A DNA stretch of 42,880 nt from positions 1 through 42,880 of the forward strand of contig MHBW01000011.1 in assembly GCA_001816385.1 (NCBI GenBank), written 5' to 3'. This stretch comes from Candidatus Blackburnbacteria bacterium RIFCSPHIGHO2_01_FULL_43_15b (GTDB lineage Bacteria; Patescibacteriota; Microgenomatia; UBA8517; UBA10165). The notes below the pieces were generated by a model. The model had not been told where the DNA came from. It did no database searches and saw nothing but the letters and a program-made list of their open reading frames with translations. Below, piece by piece: positions 7,191 to 16,149 of the stretch (positions are counted from its first letter, which is position 1; every line of letters starts with the position of its first letter). The translations under genes and the position numbers were made by a program.

Positions 7191-8021
7191 CTACTTACGC
7201 AGCAAGGTCCGGAATCTCCACATTTCTAATAATCTCAAGCCCATATAGCGGCCGAGGAAAAGATCAAACAGGAGTGCTGTAACTAAAACCAGTTCCGGAT
7301 GCAAAAGCGCGAAAAGCTGGAGTGGTTTGTACGACAAAATAACAAACGCCAAAACCGCCAAAATCAAAGTTTCAAAAGTTAAAGAGGCGGCAAATTCAAC
7401 ATTTTTCCCCAACTGCACGCGTGTAAATTCTTCAACCAGCAAAACCATTATTAACAATGGGAAAATTGAGATGTTGGCAAAATCCAAACCGGAAACATAA
7501 GGGGACGCAAAAAGCACAACCAAAACTGACAAAGAAACAAGCCATAAAATCAGGCTCATGCGGGGTAAATAAGCAAGCTTGGCTTTAATTTTGCGAAGAC
7601 CTATCCGAACAATTGTTGAGATTAAGACGATGAGCAAAAACAAGGCAATCCCCACAACCGGGCCAATAGCCGCAAAAACTACTCCTAAAGCAGCCGGGAA
7701 AAAAATTCCAAAACCCCGCAAACCAACTAAATGGCGGGCGCCGGCAATAAAGGTAGTGACCACAGGCAGCAGTAAAAGCAAAACAATTGTTTCAATCGAA
7801 ACGCCCGAGTAAATCGCGTTCCTGATAGCGTACTTTACAGGGCTGGCGTAAGCAGCTCCCAAAACTTGCTCCTTTAAAGCCTCCCGCATCTCTAACACAT
7901 CCAAAGTGGGAGGAGAAAAAACCGCGTCAACAGACGGCGCGGCAAGTGCGCTTCGGGCAAAAAACACAAAAACAAAAAGAAGAACAAAACAAGCTCCAAT
8001 AGAAAAGGTGATCTTTTTCAT
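7191..8021 (-). CDS. 7TM membrane protein of the transglutaminase-associated type
   Basis: With the ATG at 8021 the 276-aa product begins with a signal peptide (MKKITFSIGACFVLLFVFVF..., cleavage near SALAAP), then an ~60-residue outside segment and about seven hydrophobic helices. The ARHLVGLRGFGIFFPAALG block followed by a run ending LRKIKAKLAYLPRM resembles the 7TM_transglut family (PF14402), usually encoded with RimK-type ATP-grasps and an inactive transglutaminase. The transglutaminase part is absent here. Likely role: membrane component of the ligase/protease system encoded downstream on the same strand. A GTG start at 8042 would add seven residues ahead of the signal peptide. Confidence 0.75.
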   Translation of the reverse strand: MKKITFSIGACFVLLFVFVFFARSALAAPSVDAVFSPPTLDVLEMREALKEQVLGAAYASPVKYAIRNAIYSGVSIETIVLLLLLPVVTTFIAGARHLVGLRGFGIFFPAALGVVFAAIGPVVGIALFLLIVLISTIVRIGLRKIKAKLAYLPRMSLILWLVSLSVLVVLFASPYVSGLDFANISIFPLLIMVLLVEEFTRVQLGKNVEFAASLTFETLILAVLAFVILSYKPLQLFALLHPELVLVTALLFDLFLGRYMGLRLLEMWRFRTLLRK

Positions 8022-8053
8022 ACGCAGGAGAGATTTTACCACTTCGGAAGCTG

Positions 8054-8275
8054 TTACTCCATATCTTTAGGTTGTATGCCCAGAAGCCAAAGGACGGCTT
8101 CTTTTTTATAACGACGGTCTCCGCGGGAGTTGATGCGGATCGCGGGAAGTTTGCCCTTTTTGCCCCAGCGCTTGATCGTTAAGGGCGAGACACGTAAAAC
8201 TTCTGCCACCTCTCGAACAGTGAGGAGATCTGGCAGTTCATCAATTTTTAAAGCTATGCGAGCTCTGGGTGCCAT
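8054..8275 (-). CDS. Small MerR/excisionase-type helix-turn-helix protein
   Basis: A 73-aa protein with one HTH_17-like domain: LLTVREVAEVLRVSPLTIKR (helix-turn-helix), then W-G-K-K-G-K-L-P-A-I-R and the wing ending RRYKKEAVLWLLG. It heads the minus-strand operon with the 7TM and ATP-grasp genes (32 bases to the 7TM start) and diverges from the exported propeller gene at 8397, so it may regulate either. The same fold appears at the N-terminus of the giant surface protein at 36262. Confidence 0.82.
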   Translation of the reverse strand: MAPRARIALKIDELPDLLTVREVAEVLRVSPLTIKRWGKKGKLPAIRINSRGDRRYKKEAVLWLLGIQPKDME

Positions 8276-8362
8276 TTGTAATAATTTCTATAAAGAAACA
8301 TATCAGACCCCCACGAACCCTGTCAAGGGGCAAACGTGTATAAAAATTGTAAGAATTGTCTA

Positions 8363-8391
8363 TTGACAAATACTATAGCCAAGACTAGAAA
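8363..8391 (+). promoter_or_regulatory. Candidate promoter for the exported propeller genes
   Basis: TTGACA at 8363-8368, a 17-base spacer, then TAGAAA at 8386-8391. The start codon at 8397 follows at once, so the transcript would be leaderless or nearly so. Confidence 0.5.
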
Positions 8392-8396
8392 TAAAT

Positions 8397-10058
8397 GTGC
8401 CGGCTCTTGCGGAACTTAGGCTAAGCAGGCGAACTTTGTTGGCTGTACCACTCTCTGCCGGAGTGGCTTCTATGGCATGTAGCAACCCAGAAAAGGCTGG
8501 AGTTCCTACTCCCAAACCCTCAGCCTCGCCAACCCCGGAGATAATTATTCCCAGCTTAAACAGTGAGACCTCCGGAAAAAGTTGGGTTATTCAAAAAGAT
8601 ACGGTCAGGCCTGCTCTGATCAGCGGCAACACGGTTTTCTACAACGACAAAGACGGATACGCAATCGCCATGGAAGCAAAAACCAGAAAACAGCTTTGGA
8701 AATCTCCAGAGACATGCGTTCTTGCTGCCGCAGACGAAAGTCGCGTGATCACAATTGATAACCAAAGCAACATTATCCTTAGGGCTGCAAATAATTTTAG
8801 AGAGGTTAAGAAAATTCCACCCCCTATACCCAACCTTCCCCAAGAAAGACTTAAGAATTTATATCCTGGAGGGTTAGTTCTGACTTCCACTTCATTAATT
8901 GTTCCCCACAAGGAAACAATCATGGGCACAAAGGATGGTTTTTCCGTTTATGGCAAACAGACCGGAGAAAAACTTTGGGGTTCTGATAGTAAAGACCATT
9001 TCGATTTCCTTGAGGCAGTGGATGGTAAAGTCATTGCGGGGTCCGAGGGGTTTATTTACATGCTCGACGAAAAATCAGGAGAGGAACTAGGTAAACTCCC
9101 TGCTTCCAAAAGCAACCGATGGGTATGGGAAATACACGATAACATACTGGTCACAGTCAAAAACTCCGAACCGGATCAATATAAAGCAATAGAATCAAGC
9201 GTCTACATCTGGGATCTTGGGCAGAGCAAACAAGTTACAACAGTGCAGCTTCGGTCAGGATATTATGATCAAACTTTGGACCGCCAAATAACAACCTGCC
9301 TAGACTTCTGTAAAGGTCTTGATACTGTTCACATATTTTCTCATCCCCCCTCCTACGGCAGCTCACCCGATAGCAAGGGTTACATTATTTTGGCTGAAGT
9401 CCCTTTGGGTTCAAAACCACCCAGCGGCTCCTACGGACATTTCTTTATGTTTCTTGACTACACCCCGCCAAGATACAGTATGAGCGAGGTTGAAAACTTT
9501 ACGGTGGTCTCCTCCAGAACCGTCTTTAGCACGAAAGAAGATATTGGAGTCTTAATTTACACAGATTCTTCATTTACCACTTTCCCATACCTGGAGCGCC
9601 CCACCAGAGAAGGTAGCCTGCCGCTCAGAAAGGAGGCAAGCGTCTACCGTTGGGAACCATTAACAACTTTTACCACCTATACCGAACTCGTGAATGTTCC
9701 ACTATTGGAATTGGTCGACAAAATCAACAACATCGTCATTGCTACAAGTTGTAACAAAAAACTAGGAGTGCAAGCCGACGGATCCCTAAAAATCTTCGGT
9801 CTTGCTCCCGAAAAAAATCGCTCCAGTTATGTTTGGGTATGGGATTCTGGCAGACGTGATCCTCTCGAAATTATTCCGTTCCCAGAAGACAACTCACTAA
9901 TAGTAATCGGTGAATCTATTATAAAAATTGACGCCACTACAGGAAAGCAAACTCAGCTTGTTGGATTCACAGGAGCACCGCCTAAGCATGTTCGATACAA
10001 AGAGGGTTCTATCTATGTTGAAACAAACGACGGCAGATTGTTCGCTTTCCACTTCTAA
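8397..10058 (+). CDS. Exported PQQ-type beta-propeller protein with RR signal
   Basis: 553 aa, GTG start at 8397 (an ATG two bases earlier is out of frame). The N-terminus has LSRRTLLAVPLSAGVASMAC: a twin-arginine motif, hydrophobic core, then Cys at residue 28 which could be a lipid attachment site, although the box is not perfect. A Pro/Thr/Ser linker follows. The body has PQQ/WD-like blades, for example GYAIAMEAKTRKQLW (about residues 86-100), SVYGKQTGEKLW and GFIYMLDEKSGEELG. Propellers of this type usually bind or display rather than catalyse. It is nine bases upstream of the next gene, which also starts MPA and has RR, so the pair is an operon. The exact ligand is unknown. Confidence 0.7.
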   Translation: MPALAELRLSRRTLLAVPLSAGVASMACSNPEKAGVPTPKPSASPTPEIIIPSLNSETSGKSWVIQKDTVRPALISGNTVFYNDKDGYAIAMEAKTRKQLWKSPETCVLAAADESRVITIDNQSNIILRAANNFREVKKIPPPIPNLPQERLKNLYPGGLVLTSTSLIVPHKETIMGTKDGFSVYGKQTGEKLWGSDSKDHFDFLEAVDGKVIAGSEGFIYMLDEKSGEELGKLPASKSNRWVWEIHDNILVTVKNSEPDQYKAIESSVYIWDLGQSKQVTTVQLRSGYYDQTLDRQITTCLDFCKGLDTVHIFSHPPSYGSSPDSKGYIILAEVPLGSKPPSGSYGHFFMFLDYTPPRYSMSEVENFTVVSSRTVFSTKEDIGVLIYTDSSFTTFPYLERPTREGSLPLRKEASVYRWEPLTTFTTYTELVNVPLLELVDKINNIVIATSCNKKLGVQADGSLKIFGLAPEKNRSSYVWVWDSGRRDPLEIIPFPEDNSLIVIGESIIKIDATTGKQTQLVGFTGAPPKHVRYKEGSIYVETNDGRLFAFHF

Positions 10059-10067
10059 ATACGCACC

Positions 10068-12443
10068 ATGCCTGCCCAATCCGAACTTACTCGCAGAGGT
10101 CTTATTAATAAAGCTTCCGGGCTTGTCCTTTTGCCCCAATTTCGTCCCGATTTTGCCACTTTAACTGAACAAAGTGAAACCCCATCAAATCCATTTTTGT
10201 TAGGCCAACAGGTCTCACTCGACTCGCGCGGTAAGGTTGTTGTTTCCAATCTTTTTACAGGCGTTGAAAGGCAACTCCAACTTCCCGTTGGAGATATTTT
10301 TGGCGTTCCCAAAATTTCACCAAATGGGGAAACAGCAGCGTTGTGGTGTGCAGAGCCCAGGGTGAGACGCTCGTCTCTTTTTCTGGCAAATCTTGCCAAC
10401 CCAAACGTACCCCCTGAAAAAATTTTCGAAAGCACAGGCAGCGACGAAACAGCATATATTCGGTGGTCACCAGACAGCCAATGGGTAAATGTTACCCACG
10501 GAACATCTAGAGAACCTGTCTGGAAACTGTTTTTTCTACCTGAGAAAAAGCAATACTGGGGCGAGTACTATTCAGGCGGCACAGTTACCTTCTCGCCAAA
10601 CGGCAGGTGGATGCTTGAAGCAAAAACCGAATGGCGAATGCTTTTTGACCTCCAGACAACAAACGTCACCCGGTGGAGACAACCTATGACAGGATCTCCT
10701 TTTGACACATGGTCACCGGACAGTTCTCGCGTAGCTTTTGTTACAACAGACGGAAGAGACAAAAACTTACTTTGCATAACCAATATAGAAGCTAACCAAT
10801 TGCAGGTCGTGGGGACCGGATCTACACCTTTTGGCTTTTCGCCCGACAATAGATTTTTCGTTTACCTCGAGTCTGACGTTCCTACCAGAGTTGCGATTTT
10901 TGATACAACTACGGGCAGAAAAGGAACGCTTGCAAACTTAAGCAACTTTTATCAAGGAGCCGAGGTTTTATTTCTCGATAACACCAGGTTTCGCATGGTT
11001 ACACACGAAGTCGTGGGTAACAACATGAGTCGACAGGATATGGCCGCAAGCAGTGTGGTCAACGCCGAGACAGGCCAGATAGAAGAGCAAAAAAGGATAA
11101 AGCTTGGCGACGATATAAGATTATTCAGCCGATACACTTTCCCGGATCCACCTCTTTTTACTAATTCAGATTGGATCAGTGGGGTTTCTCTAGGGGTTGA
11201 AAATCCAACTCTTTATGCAATTTCCCTAGAAACTGGCGACGTATTAAAAACTACTAACGTTACCTCCGTGGCCGCAGGTTACAGCGATACACAGCTATTC
11301 GTATTGCAACAACAAGCAGCAATTCGAACGCCAAAGGACATTGTCTATTTGCCCAAAAATGGGAAACTGTACCAATTGGCAGGCCAGGGAACAGCCCAAT
11401 TACTGCAAATTGATACTCCGGATAAAACAATTAATATACCACGTCACATCTTAGAATCTTTGCCCCAAGGCGAAACTCTTGGATTTGTCTTGGGAGATAT
11501 GGTTACCGCGGACGGAAAAACCTGGTGGTATCTTCGCAACAACAAGCGTTACCTAATAAGCAACCCGGATAAATTTATAGCCAACTTGCGCTTCGACAGA
11601 AGGAAGCATGTTGTTTCTGAGTGGGCACTTCAATCGGTTGAAGTGGGCGATGAATCTCACGAAGGAAAAGAATTTTTCCAGGATTATGACGGCATGTATA
11701 AGACAGCCCAACAAGACGGTGGAAGAATGATTTTATTTATCAGCGGATATGACACGAATAGCGAAAAACATGCGGGCACTTGGGATAAGTTAATGTCTTA
11801 CCTGGTCGTCAAAGGCTGGAAATATACCCAATATCTCAATGGCACATATAACGTTGAGGTTGATCCTTACACCCATCAAATTGTTCCTCGGAAGTATGAC
11901 GAAGAACATACTAAACGTTATCCTCCGGAGAATTCTCCAAGGTTTGACTGGCTGTTGACACGATACAAAATGCTGTTTCCTCGCACAAAATTTATTTTAG
12001 TCGGTCATAGCTTGGGCGGTTACATGGCCTTCCACCTTGCTCAACAACACATGGATGCGGTTGAAACTGTTATCACTCTTGATAGTCCGCTTAAAGGTCT
12101 TGATCGCACTTTGTGGAACGAGTACGCAGACGTCATTGCAGGCTCGCTTGGGAAAGATTGCGGAGAATATCTTGTTGCCTTAGGAGATAATCCAAACACT
12201 GTCCGGGAAGTGGAAATGCAGGCAATTAGGTTAACAGAAAACGGTGTGCGCTTGTTTACTTTTGCAAATGAAGATGATTGGTTTGTAAGGAAAGGAGTTG
12301 CGCTTCTTGACGGCTCGGTACAATCCCTTTGGCAATTGGGACATTTTCCTTTTGGCAATAGCGTCACCGAAATTTTTACAGGGCATGGACAAATTCTTCG
12401 GGATAGGGGTGTTATGCAAACTCTTGCCGCTATTCTAGCTTAA
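10068..12443 (+). CDS. Exported beta-propeller protein with C-terminal alpha/beta-hydrolase (lipase/PGAP1-like)
   Basis: 791 aa. The N-terminus MPAQSELTRRGLINKASGLV is RR-containing and hydrophobic, like that of its upstream partner. Residues ~70-430 are TolB/WD-like propeller blades, with repeated W-S-P-D-S-x-x-V and F-S-P-N/D motifs (for example VRWSPDSQW-type, TWSPDSSRVAFV). After a linker, ~560-791 form an alpha/beta-hydrolase: ILFISGYDTNS, the nucleophile elbow VGHSLGG (about 643-649), TLDSPLKGLD (candidate acid) and GHGQILRDRG near residue 773 (candidate His). It may be a surface esterase or lipase, with the propeller as binding module. Confidence 0.72.
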   Translation: MPAQSELTRRGLINKASGLVLLPQFRPDFATLTEQSETPSNPFLLGQQVSLDSRGKVVVSNLFTGVERQLQLPVGDIFGVPKISPNGETAALWCAEPRVRRSSLFLANLANPNVPPEKIFESTGSDETAYIRWSPDSQWVNVTHGTSREPVWKLFFLPEKKQYWGEYYSGGTVTFSPNGRWMLEAKTEWRMLFDLQTTNVTRWRQPMTGSPFDTWSPDSSRVAFVTTDGRDKNLLCITNIEANQLQVVGTGSTPFGFSPDNRFFVYLESDVPTRVAIFDTTTGRKGTLANLSNFYQGAEVLFLDNTRFRMVTHEVVGNNMSRQDMAASSVVNAETGQIEEQKRIKLGDDIRLFSRYTFPDPPLFTNSDWISGVSLGVENPTLYAISLETGDVLKTTNVTSVAAGYSDTQLFVLQQQAAIRTPKDIVYLPKNGKLYQLAGQGTAQLLQIDTPDKTINIPRHILESLPQGETLGFVLGDMVTADGKTWWYLRNNKRYLISNPDKFIANLRFDRRKHVVSEWALQSVEVGDESHEGKEFFQDYDGMYKTAQQDGGRMILFISGYDTNSEKHAGTWDKLMSYLVVKGWKYTQYLNGTYNVEVDPYTHQIVPRKYDEEHTKRYPPENSPRFDWLLTRYKMLFPRTKFILVGHSLGGYMAFHLAQQHMDAVETVITLDSPLKGLDRTLWNEYADVIAGSLGKDCGEYLVALGDNPNTVREVEMQAIRLTENGVRLFTFANEDDWFVRKGVALLDGSVQSLWQLGHFPFGNSVTEIFTGHGQILRDRGVMQTLAAILA

Positions 12444-13008
12444 GAAGTCCACACTAATTGTGCACCACTTAAAAGATCATTTGCACTTATTGCGCAATAT
12501 TGGTGCTCACATTAATCTCAGCAGTAGCCAACGTCCGTAAACCGAATTTTACCCAATCCAAAGCCACCCTGAGCTCAAGTGAAACGACGAACTTATGCGA
12601 AAATAGCACACGAACACTATTTTTACTCATCATTTTGTTTTTGCAGGTATTCTGGTACTCATGCTTGTATAAAGCACCACTTCTCGCATTGTGGCATTTT
12701 CTCAAGTACACAGCTTTACATCAAGAAGCTGTTTTTAGCTGACCGTGCTTTTGGCAGAAGAAAAGCATTCATCCACACCTAAAATCATGGTTTTCTGCTT
12801 TTTGATGATTAACCAAAATATGATTAGTGAACAGCCCAACAACAGCTCTTAGAGTTTTTGACAGGGCTTGCAGGGCATTTAAAGGGCCAGGATTGTAATT
12901 ACCCCATAATCAAACTTATCCACAACCGATAACAATAAATGTGTGTATCGTGCCTACAACTTTTCCCTTCACTCATTTTTCCTCCCCTCGTTTTTCCTCA
13001 CTCTATTC
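12444..13008. other. Gene-poor stretch after the hydrolase gene
   Basis: I see no convincing gene. Short open frames here have no recognisable family and no ribosome-binding sites. There are no copies of the A-E repeats. The stretch ends at the first large palindrome flanking the PaaX/Cas2-like gene. Confidence 0.5.
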
Positions 13009-13052
13009 AGCCTTGACTGTTTTCCCGCGATCGCGGATTTATAGTCAAGGCT
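13009..13052. repeat. 44-bp palindrome downstream of the PaaX/Cas2-like gene
   Basis: Outer arms AGCCTTGACT (13009-13018) and AGTCAAGGCT (13043-13052) surround a perfect central palindrome CCGCGATCGCGG (13025-13036). Its right 28 bases are the exact reverse complement of the left 28 bases of the palindrome at 13840, so the gene between is framed by a 28-bp perfect inverted repeat. It starts 24 bases beyond the gene's stop. Confidence 0.85.
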
Positions 13053-13076
13053 AATCGTAAAAAAGACTGACAAAAA

Positions 13077-13829
13077 TCAAATGGTGTTGAGAAGTTTAAG
13101 TGCAGGAACACGTGTCCAATCGGAAGGCAAAAATTCCTGGGGAAGCAGCGGATCGCCCGCTAGCGTTTGCATGAACAAACCATAGGCTTCCTTATAATGC
13201 TTATTGCCCCGCGCACGTTCCCCTTCTCTTAACTTTGATATAACCTCCAGATAACGTGAGTTAAGCTTATCAAGTTTCCAAACCTTCAAAGCAAGCCTTT
13301 TAAAATCCTTTTCCCAAAGTTTTTTGGCAGCCAAAACATAAACTACATCATCCAAACCTTGGGCTCTGAAAAATTCGCGAATATCCTCCTCAAAATGGTA
13401 AGGGCTAATCCAGATCGACTTTTGAAGCATGCCAAACCCCAACTCCGTGAGTTTAGCGCGCAAACGATCTCGGACTTTTTTATGCGTTTCGGGCACGTCA
13501 AATATGACCATCATAAAATTGCCATCCCACTTTCTGCCTGCCGCAGCCAGAAGCGGGAAAGTCCGCTTTACCTCTCCGCTCCCTTGATTCGTAAGCTCAA
13601 GATGTACCCGACCTTTTGAGTCTGTGACTCGGCTAATATTGCCAGTTGATAAGAGTCGAGAAACAGTGGAAACGTAGCTTTGCCTTTTATATCTTGCTGG
13701 CACGAAACCATACTGTGTTTCCATTATGGTAGGAATTAAGCCACCCAACAACCGAAATTCTTCCAGAGCTCCCCCGCTCAGAGCAGCTCCTAGCAATACG
13801 TAATCTTTTAACCTTAGTATTTTGCCCAT
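13077..13829 (-). CDS. PaaX-like regulator with Cas2-like domain
   Basis: 250 aa. Residues ~1-75 form a winged-helix part (LKDYVLLGAALSGG; RQSYVSTVSRLLSTGNISRV), then a linker. From about residue 95 comes the PaaX middle domain, which has a Cas2-like ferredoxin fold: WDGNFMMVIFDVPETHKKVR, then L-R-A-K-L-x-E-L-G-F-x-x-L-Q-K-S-I-W-I-S-P-Y. The C-terminus is helical (GNKHYKEAYGLFMQTLAGDPLLPQEFLP-type, as in PaaX C-domain). PaaX is a transcriptional repressor; CPR relatives are often annotated as Cas2. No CRISPR array or cas1 is present. It is framed on both sides by near-identical large palindromes. Confidence 0.78.
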   Translation of the reverse strand: MGKILRLKDYVLLGAALSGGALEEFRLLGGLIPTIMETQYGFVPARYKRQSYVSTVSRLLSTGNISRVTDSKGRVHLELTNQGSGEVKRTFPLLAAAGRKWDGNFMMVIFDVPETHKKVRDRLRAKLTELGFGMLQKSIWISPYHFEEDIREFFRAQGLDDVVYVLAAKKLWEKDFKRLALKVWKLDKLNSRYLEVISKLREGERARGNKHYKEAYGLFMQTLAGDPLLPQEFLPSDWTRVPALKLLNTI

Positions 13830-13839
13830 TTTTCTGTTT

Positions 13840-13882
13840 AGCCTTGACTATAAATCCGCGATCGCGGGTCTACAATCAAGGA
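13840..13882. promoter_or_regulatory. Palindrome upstream of the PaaX/Cas2-like gene (candidate operator)
   Basis: AGCCTTGACT, ATAAAT, the central CCGCGATCGCGG (13856-13867), then AATCAAGG with slightly decayed outer arm. It lies 11 bases upstream of the start codon, where a repressor would block transcription or early elongation. The gene's product is the obvious candidate binder. Confidence 0.7.
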
Positions 13883-13939
13883 TAGCGTGTGAAAATTGAG
13901 ACGTCAAGACGAAAAAAGGAAAAGGCCATTGAGGTGAGT

Positions 13940-14920
13940 TCAATTGGTCTTTTGGCGCAGTTTGGAGAGAAGAACTAACCAGGGGAAAACAAAAAGAGCT
14001 GTGGCTACCCTTCTAACACGCCCACGCTGGGTAACAAGCCGCCAAAGCCACTCAAATCCTGCAACACTTACCCCTTGGGGCACACGGGGTACAATACCCG
14101 CCGTATAATCAAAAGCTCCCCCGACAACCATTGCCACTCGCACATTAAGACTGCTAAGGTGCCTATGAACCCAAAACTCCTGCTTCGGGTGCCCAAAGGC
14201 AACAAACAAAAGATGTGGTTTAAATTTATTGATCCGCACTATGCATTCCTGCTCAATTTTCGCCTGGGCATTGTCTGCCGGCTCCCCCTTCCTGTTTAGC
14301 CACGGCCCGTTTTCATCTATAATTTTGAATTGACTGGAAACTGGAAAATGGAAACTGGAAGTCAGCTGCCGCGATGCAGCGCTTGCCACTCCCGGCTTTC
14401 CACCCAAGAGGCACACCCGCCACCCTTTTTGCGCTGCAATAGCCACAAGCTCTTCAAAAACCACTCTCCCGGCAACAACCTCACCTGCGCTAAACAACCA
14501 CTTGCGGTTAAAAAATACAGAAAAGACAATCCCCAGGCCTGTTTTTAACATGTCAACAAATTTTAAGCCGCGAATATCGCTTATTGGTGCGGAAATATAT
14601 TTTTGTGCCAGAATCACGCCTATCCCATCCGGTAGAGAAAGGCTTGCGCGCTGCAGTATACTGGCAAAGTAAGAGTCTTGTGCGCCAGCCACCAGAATCT
14701 CAGGATTTGGAGTAACAATAAACAACTTCTCTCCAGCCTCAGAACTTAAGAAACGTAAGATATCACTTAGCACTTCATCCTTGCGAGTGCTATCCACTGG
14801 AATATCCAATATTGGCACGACTTTACGGCCTTTTATAGAATTTTTATAGATAGTTTTTTGACCGTTAATAACCGTTAGTGGGGATTTACGCATGATTTCT
14901 CTGACCTTTCTGTTAACCAA
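13940..14920 (-). CDS. WecG/TagA/CpsF-family glycosyltransferase
   Basis: 326 aa. This GT26 family transfers N-acetyl-mannosamine-type sugars to lipid-linked acceptors in cell-surface polymer synthesis. Visible motifs: FIVTPNPEILVAGAQD, LPDGIGVILAQKY (the D-G-x-G substrate site), R-G-x-x-F-V-D, WRVCLLGGKPGVA, the central KPHLLFVAFGHPKQEFWVH and AMVVGGAFDYTAGIVPRVPQ, finishing with GFEWLWRLVTQ. An ~45-residue N-terminal tail precedes the catalytic core. The gene is isolated, with no other sugar-polymer genes beside it. Confidence 0.88.
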   Translation of the reverse strand: MVNRKVREIMRKSPLTVINGQKTIYKNSIKGRKVVPILDIPVDSTRKDEVLSDILRFLSSEAGEKLFIVTPNPEILVAGAQDSYFASILQRASLSLPDGIGVILAQKYISAPISDIRGLKFVDMLKTGLGIVFSVFFNRKWLFSAGEVVAGRVVFEELVAIAAQKGWRVCLLGGKPGVASAASRQLTSSFHFPVSSQFKIIDENGPWLNRKGEPADNAQAKIEQECIVRINKFKPHLLFVAFGHPKQEFWVHRHLSSLNVRVAMVVGGAFDYTAGIVPRVPQGVSVAGFEWLWRLVTQRGRVRRVATALFVFPWLVLLSKLRQKTN

Positions 14921-15370
14921 TGGTAAGGCAACTGTAAGAAAAGTGCAAAATTTTGTAGGTTTTGGATCTTTTGTGTAGACCTTTGTACATTTTCTATAGG
15001 TCTTTGCCTACTATAAATACTGCTCTCCCCTACCGTAGTGGAGCCTAGTTATTACAAGTCGGGTAATCATTTTTGTATGTTTTTATATCTTTTGTTTTTG
15101 TATACATATACACCTCAAGAATTTGATCTTAAGACATACCTAACTACTATATTTATCTACACACAAACTAGCTCAACCACTTGTTATTCCTACAAGACAC
15201 GAAAGATACGCGAATTATTCGCGGTTGCTTTTGGTAGGCTTAGCTATTCGTAAAGTATTATCAGCTTGTCTGCTGAGACGTTGTCGGACACCACTCATGA
15301 AAATTTTAGACTGACCACCTTACGTGTCTCCCTTATCGTGTCTTACTCGAACTGACAAATCTACTATTCT

Positions 15371-15419
15371 GTTGTAGTAGCAGAATTCATTCTGCGCGGA
15401 TTGAAATCCGCTACTACAT
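15371..15419. repeat. Family D palindromic repeat
   Basis: TTGTAGTAGCAGAATTCATT... contains hairpins GCAGAATTCATTCTGC and GCGGATTGAAATCCGC, followed by TACTACA, so the outer GTAGTAGC/CTACTAC ends are also inverted. Confidence 0.7.
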
Positions 15420-15510
15420 AGAAGTCTATATCGTGCAGAATATCCCACTACCCAGATCCCCACTCACGAGTGGGGATCTACCCAACCACAGAATGCAAAA
15501 TCCGGGCAGC

Positions 15511-15608
15511 GTCATCGCGAGGAATGGTGAGCGTAGCCGAATCAGACGTGGCGATCTCTTGGTATAAAGATTGCTTCGCCCCGTTATAAGCAGTGTCTCG
15601 CAATGACA
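15511..15608. repeat. Family C palindromic repeat
   Basis: Opens GTCATCGCGAGGAATGGTGA and ends CAATGACA, with AGACGTGGCGATCTCTTGG inside. It is nearly the same as 27126-27204, which lies in frame inside argS. Confidence 0.75.
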
Positions 15609-16108
15609 ATCATTTATTACATTAGTAACAAACTTGTTTATTCTTTTGCCCGGAAGAATTTTTGTGCCCAATTTTCGTGCTTTTCTTGACTTAATGCTGT
15701 AAAATCCTACACAACTCCTTTTTTGCTGTTGAAAAAAGTGCCAATACTGCCATCCTACTACGGGATACGATTCCTTCGCTATAACAGCGTTATTTAAGTA
15801 ATAGCTGCAACTTTCCACCAGCTTTTACACAATCGGGGTTAAAATTCGCCGCAAACATACTCTTGCGGTAAATATAGCCTCCTTGCTAGGTTGTTGCGGT
15901 AATACTTCGAAACGGTTTTCTTCCAACCTTCGGCTGTGCGGAAATCCAATATTAGGTTCAAGTTAAGTACTATAATTCACTTACAATTATGCGGAAATTA
16001 AAATCTAGCCTCGAAAAAGGCATAATTCTTGTGTAAACGGGTTTCTTAGGATCAACGTGGTATGGATTGATGGTGTAATAAGCTAGTTGTAGTCTGTTTT
16101 AACAATAT

Positions 16109-16136
16109 AGATTCCTGCTTTCGCAGGAATGACAAC
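16109..16136. repeat. Family A half-element downstream of mreB
   Basis: ATTCCTGC-TTTC-GCAGGAAT hairpin followed by GACA; only the right half of the element is present. It may act as a transcription stop for mreB, whose stop codon is 14 bases away. Confidence 0.6.
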
Positions 16137-16149
16137 ACGGAAACCAGCT

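Larger units (their letters stand above)
14921..16149. other. 1.2-kb gene-poor, repeat-bearing stretch
   Basis: No convincing gene. It holds an AT-rich part (about 14940-15190), a family D element (15371-15419), a perfect hairpin AGATCCCCACTC/GAGTGGGGATCT (15455-15480, half of a family A element), a family C element (15511-15608) and a family A half (16109-16136). The 130-codon minus-strand frame at 15426-15818 is assembled from these repeats. The part at 15610-16100 contains no feature that I can name; an undescribed RNA cannot be excluded. Confidence 0.5.

Noticed and set aside
15426-15818. 130-codon minus-strand ORF
   Set aside because: Its sequence is the complement of family A and C repeats plus spacer; no ribosome-binding site and no recognisable family.
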